Positions 61,948 to 64,000 of a stretch of DNA of 64,000 bases are shown piece by piece. Below the pieces are notes generated by a model, which did no database searches, was not told where the DNA came from, and saw only the letters and a program-made list of their open reading frames with translations. Position 1 is the stretch's first letter, and every line of letters starts with the position of its first letter. Source of the stretch: Thermocaproicibacter sp041859875 (GTDB lineage Bacteria; Bacillota; Clostridia; Oscillospirales; Acutalibacteraceae); assembly GCA_041859875.1 (NCBI GenBank), contig JBFLFY010000007.1, positions 15,312 through 79,311 of the forward strand. The letters are read 5' to 3'. The translations under genes were made by a program, and so were the position numbers.

Positions 61948-62280
61948 ATGAATCTTTTGTTGGAAACTAGCAGCGCATCAACAGCTGGTGGCAGTACCAG
62001 TATCTGGATTACAATAGTTTATTTCGTCATTATCATCGGTGTTTTTTACCTTATCCTGATTCTTCCGCAGAACAGGAAGCGCAAAAAGGAAGAAAAAATG
62101 CGCAGCAACATTCAAATCGGCGATGAAATTACGACCATTGGCGGCATTGTAGGCAAAGTCGTTGGGATTAAAGAAGATTCCGACAGCTTTATTATTGAAA
62201 CCGGAACCGACCGCTCAAAAATGAAGATTAAGAAGTGGTCTATTGGCAGTGTTGATACCATTCATGACGACGCCAAATAA
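61948..62280 (+). CDS. yajC: Preprotein translocase subunit YajC
   Basis: The 110-residue protein has one membrane helix (about residues 20-40), FYLILILPQNRKRKKEEKMR and GDEITTIGGIVGKVVGIKED, the YajC signature. It associates with SecDF. The usual secD/secF do not follow within the window. GGAGG lies before the ATG. Confidence 0.95.
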   Translation: MNLLLETSSASTAGGSTSIWITIVYFVIIIGVFYLILILPQNRKRKKEEKMRSNIQIGDEITTIGGIVGKVVGIKEDSDSFIIETGTDRSKMKIKKWSIGSVDTIHDDAK

Positions 62281-62307
62281 AATCATTTAGCAGGAAAAAT
62301 GAATATC

Positions 62308-62369
62308 AGCCGCTTTTCCGGAATACTTATTTGTATGTACAGATAAAGGAACGGGGAGGCGGCTTTTTT
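62308..62369 (+). terminator. Terminator-like hairpin covering the ribosome site of the next gene
   Basis: AGCCGCTTTTCC (62308-62319) pairs with GGGGAGGCGGCT (62353-62364; 12 bp, three G-U), followed by TTTTTT. The 3' arm contains the GGGGAGG ribosome site of the TTG-start gene at 62368, so the helix would both terminate yajC transcripts and hide that site. Confidence 0.6.
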
Positions 62370-62778
62370 GAAAGGATCAAATACAGCCGGAAAGAAAACA
62401 GCGATTGTTTTTATCCGTGCTGTTGTAGTGGGTGCACTCTGCGGCGCAGTTGTCTGTGCTTTGCTGCTGGCAATCTGTGCTTTCGTGTTTGTTTCGTCAG
62501 AAAGCATACCGCACAGTTTTCTGCCGATTTTTGCGATAGTTGTTTCAGGCGTCAGCGCTTTCTGCGCCGGATTTGTTACAGCAAAGATTTCCAAGCGGCT
62601 TGGGTTGGCTCTTGGGGCAGCATCTGGCCTGCTTTTATTTTTACTCTTCACTGTGGCCGGTTTTGCAGTTTCCCAGACAGCTTCCACAGCAGTTGCCTTT
62701 GCACGGCTTCTGCTTATGGCAATAACCGGAGGGATTGGCGGACTGATTTCCGTTAACCATAAGTCCAGAAGAAAATAG
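62368..62778 (+). CDS. TIGR04086-family membrane protein
   Basis: The 136-residue protein has four hydrophobic segments over residues ~12-128 with little sequence between them (FIRAVVVGALCGAVVCALLL; ISKRLGLALGAASGLLLFLL). This matches the TIGR04086 family, frequently found between yajC and the SCIFF genes in Clostridia; no function is known. The start is a TTG at 62368, with GGGGAGG eight bases upstream inside a stable hairpin. Confidence 0.8.
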   Translation: MKGSNTAGKKTAIVFIRAVVVGALCGAVVCALLLAICAFVFVSSESIPHSFLPIFAIVVSGVSAFCAGFVTAKISKRLGLALGAASGLLLFLLFTVAGFAVSQTASTAVAFARLLLMAITGGIGGLISVNHKSRRK

Positions 62779-62781
62779 CCT

Positions 62782-62809
62782 TTGACTATTTTGGTTTGCG
62801 TGGTATAAT
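62782..62809 (+). promoter_or_regulatory. Promoter of the SCIFF genes
   Basis: TTGACT (62782-62787), 16-bp spacer, TATAAT (62804-62809), 54 bp before the peptide gene. Confidence 0.65.
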
Positions 62810-62863
62810 ATTTTATGTGTCTTAATGACTAATATTGTCTAAATGAAACGGAGGGTTTATAAA

Positions 62864-63010
62864 TTGAAGCAGATTAAAACATTAAATCAGGCTAATCTGA
62901 AAGAAAGCGCTACCAAAGGCGGCTGCGGCGAATGCCAAGCTTCCTGCCAGTCTGCCTGCAAAACTTCCTGCACAGTCTCTAACCAGAAGTGTGAGAACAA
63001 AAACCGGTAA
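62864..63010 (+). CDS. scfA: SCIFF ranthipeptide precursor (six cysteines in forty-five)
   Basis: The 48-residue precursor starts at a TTG with GGAGGG eight bases upstream. It reads KQIKTLNQANLKESATKGG and then a core with six cysteines, CGECQASCQSACKTSCTVSN and QKCENKNR. This is the SCIFF consensus, one peptide per genome across Clostridia, matured by a radical-SAM enzyme that forms Cys sulfur-to-gamma-carbon thioether bonds. Biological role is not firmly known; quorum or redox signalling has been suggested. Confidence 0.95.
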   Translation: MKQIKTLNQANLKESATKGGCGECQASCQSACKTSCTVSNQKCENKNR

Positions 63011-63035
63011 GGTCTGTGCCATAATCAGGCCGCAC

Positions 63036-63067
63036 TAAGGGGCAGTGTATTCTGCCCCTTAAATTTT
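63036..63067 (+). terminator. Terminator between SCIFF peptide and maturase
   Basis: TAAGGGGCAG and CTGCCCCTTA form a perfect 10-bp stem with loop TGTATT, followed by AATTTT. The maturase ATG is 31 bp later, so read-through would give high peptide and low enzyme levels. Confidence 0.8.
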
Positions 63068-63092
63068 ATCTGAAACATTGGGGAATTAAAAA

Positions 63093-64000
63093 ATGATTCA
63101 TAAGTATTCTTTAAATGGCTACAACATCGTAATGGACACAAACAGTGGTGCCGTACATATCTTTGACGAGGCTCCTTTTGCAATGCTTGATTATCTGGAA
63201 GACACCGTACCGGACAAGCCTCCCAAAGCGATGCTGGATGCGTTAAAGAATCGCTATGATGAGCAGACCCTCCTTGAGGGATATAAAGAAATTCAGGAAC
63301 TTTACAAAAAAGGACAGCTGTACTCAAAGGATGACTATGAGCCTTTCGCAGCAATGCTGAAAGGCGCACCAATAAAGTCCATGTGCCTGAACGTTTCACA
63401 TGACTGTAACCTCCGCTGCCGCTACTGTTTCGCCGCACAAGGCGATTTTGGCGGCGAACGTATGCTTATGCCTTACTCCGTTGCAAAAAGCGCGATTGAT
63501 TTTTTGATTGAGCATTCCGGCAGCAGGCATAACCTGGAGGTGGACTTCTTTGGCGGCGAACCGCTGATGAATTTCGACGTTGTAAAGAAGACAGTCCTTT
63601 ATGCGCGCAGTCTTGAAAAAGAGCATCATAAGAATTTTCGTTTTACCACTACAACGAACGGAATTCTTTTGAATGATGACAACATTGACTTTATTAATAA
63701 GGAAATGTCAAACTGCATTCTTTCTCTGGATGGACGGAAAGAAGTGAATGACCGCCTTCGCGTGCGTGTAGATGGAAGCGGAAGCTATGATTCCATTGTA
63801 CCAAAGTTCCAGAAGCTTGTGGAACGCCGTCCAAAAGACAAAGATTATTATGTGCGCGGAACATTTTCAAAGTATAACTTAGACTTTTTAAATGACATAA
63901 AACATTATCTTGACCTTGGCTTCAACGAAATATCGGTCGAACCGGTTGTTTCGGACAAAAGGCTGGACTACTCCATTCAGGAAGAAGATCTTCCGCGTAT
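63093..64000 (+). CDS. scfB: Radical-SAM SCIFF thioether maturase, partial
   Basis: The frame begins at ATG 63093 with GGGGA upstream and is open to the right edge, so only about 302 residues are seen. The N-terminal RiPP-recognition region (MIHKYSLNGYNIVMDTNSGA) is followed by the 4Fe-4S motif HDCNLRCRYCFAAQGDFGGE, the GGEPL motif and LSLDGRKEVNDRLR. This is the SCIFF maturase family. The C-terminal SPASM-type auxiliary cluster domain is beyond the window. Confidence 0.95.
   Translation, partial: MIHKYSLNGYNIVMDTNSGAVHIFDEAPFAMLDYLEDTVPDKPPKAMLDALKNRYDEQTLLEGYKEIQELYKKGQLYSKDDYEPFAAMLKGAPIKSMCLNVSHDCNLRCRYCFAAQGDFGGERMLMPYSVAKSAIDFLIEHSGSRHNLEVDFFGGEPLMNFDVVKKTVLYARSLEKEHHKNFRFTTTTNGILLNDDNIDFINKEMSNCILSLDGRKEVNDRLRVRVDGSGSYDSIVPKFQKLVERRPKDKDYYVRGTFSKYNLDFLNDIKHYLDLGFNEISVEPVVSDKRLDYSIQEEDLPR

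Noticed and set aside
1..64000. Mobile elements, CRISPR arrays, tRNA or rRNA genes
   Set aside because: No transposase, integrase, spaced direct-repeat series, cloverleaf or rRNA-like sequence was seen; the only notable direct repeat is the 8-bp duplication in uvrA.

Overview
The window looks like chromosome of an anaerobic, endospore-forming, low-to-mid-GC Firmicute of class Clostridia, most likely near Oscillospiraceae/Ruminococcaceae. Supporting features are a complete spoIIIA operon (AA to AH), the SCIFF ranthipeptide with its radical-SAM maturase, an L21 leader followed by prp and an N-terminally extended L27, a V-type ATPase, acetate kinase, formate-THF ligase, Rex, and frequent TTG/GTG starts behind strong GGAGG ribosome binding sites. 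The species is not determined. I see no IS element, prophage, CRISPR array, rRNA or tRNA gene; this is mostly core genome.

Layout. 1-1038 (-): start of a V-ATPase operon, cut by the window edge. 1205-2877 (-): UPF0210/UPF0237 pair. 3115-6921 (+): PHP phosphatase, Lrp regulator, aminotransferase, ispE, VOC protein. 7009-10946 (-): fhs-tsaE-tsaB-rpiB-upp. 11084-12250 (+): rodA-like gene. 12322-16880 (-): tepA, ftsK, a ComEC-like hydrolase and a DUF3006 protein. 17208-21084 (+): acn-icd-rex, with a Rex-like operator on the promoter. 21161-23309 (-): tmcAL and an unknown gene. 23456-31074 (+): ackA, pyrE, radC, uvrB and a broken uvrA. 31241-36171 (+): spoIIIA operon. 36291-39925 (+): nusB, an M22-family gene, xseA, xseB, ispA. 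39944-43712 (+): L21 leader, rplU, prp, rpmA, obg, mrnC, yitT-like gene. 43984-49831 (+): rRNA methyltransferase, ilvE, pseudouridine synthase, amino-acid ABC transporter. 49907-55929 (+): PLC-like protein, luxS, M23 peptidase, murA, walJ, rlmH. 55973-59571 (-): lysine riboswitch, broken asd, dapA, dapB, orphan ACT protein. 59690-64000 (+): queA, tgt, yajC, a membrane protein, the SCIFF peptide and its maturase (cut by the edge).

The most unexpected content is two disrupted housekeeping genes. uvrA is frameshifted by an exact 8-bp tandem duplication at 30002-30017; removing one copy restores a 940-aa UvrA. asd has an in-frame TAA at 58417-58419 and then continues in the same frame for 77 well-conserved codons. 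Both are read directly from the sequence; whether they are real mutations, a mixed population or errors cannot be settled here. Other points of interest are an orphan aspartokinase-type ACT protein in the lysine-riboswitch operon, a Rex-like operator on acn-icd-rex, ARG-box-like sites upstream of the ABC transporter, and terminator-type hairpins placed inside operons (before nusB, before the TIGR04086-like gene, and between the SCIFF peptide and its maturase).

Functional links: acn and icd supply 2-oxoglutarate for glutamate, with Rex sensing NADH/NAD+. asd, dapA and dapB supply DAP for lysine and peptidoglycan, alongside murA and rodA. The spoIIIA genes, together with ftsK/SpoIIIE, serve endospore development. 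queA/tgt, tsaB/tsaE, tmcAL, rlmH and the m5C methyltransferase make up a large RNA-modification complement.
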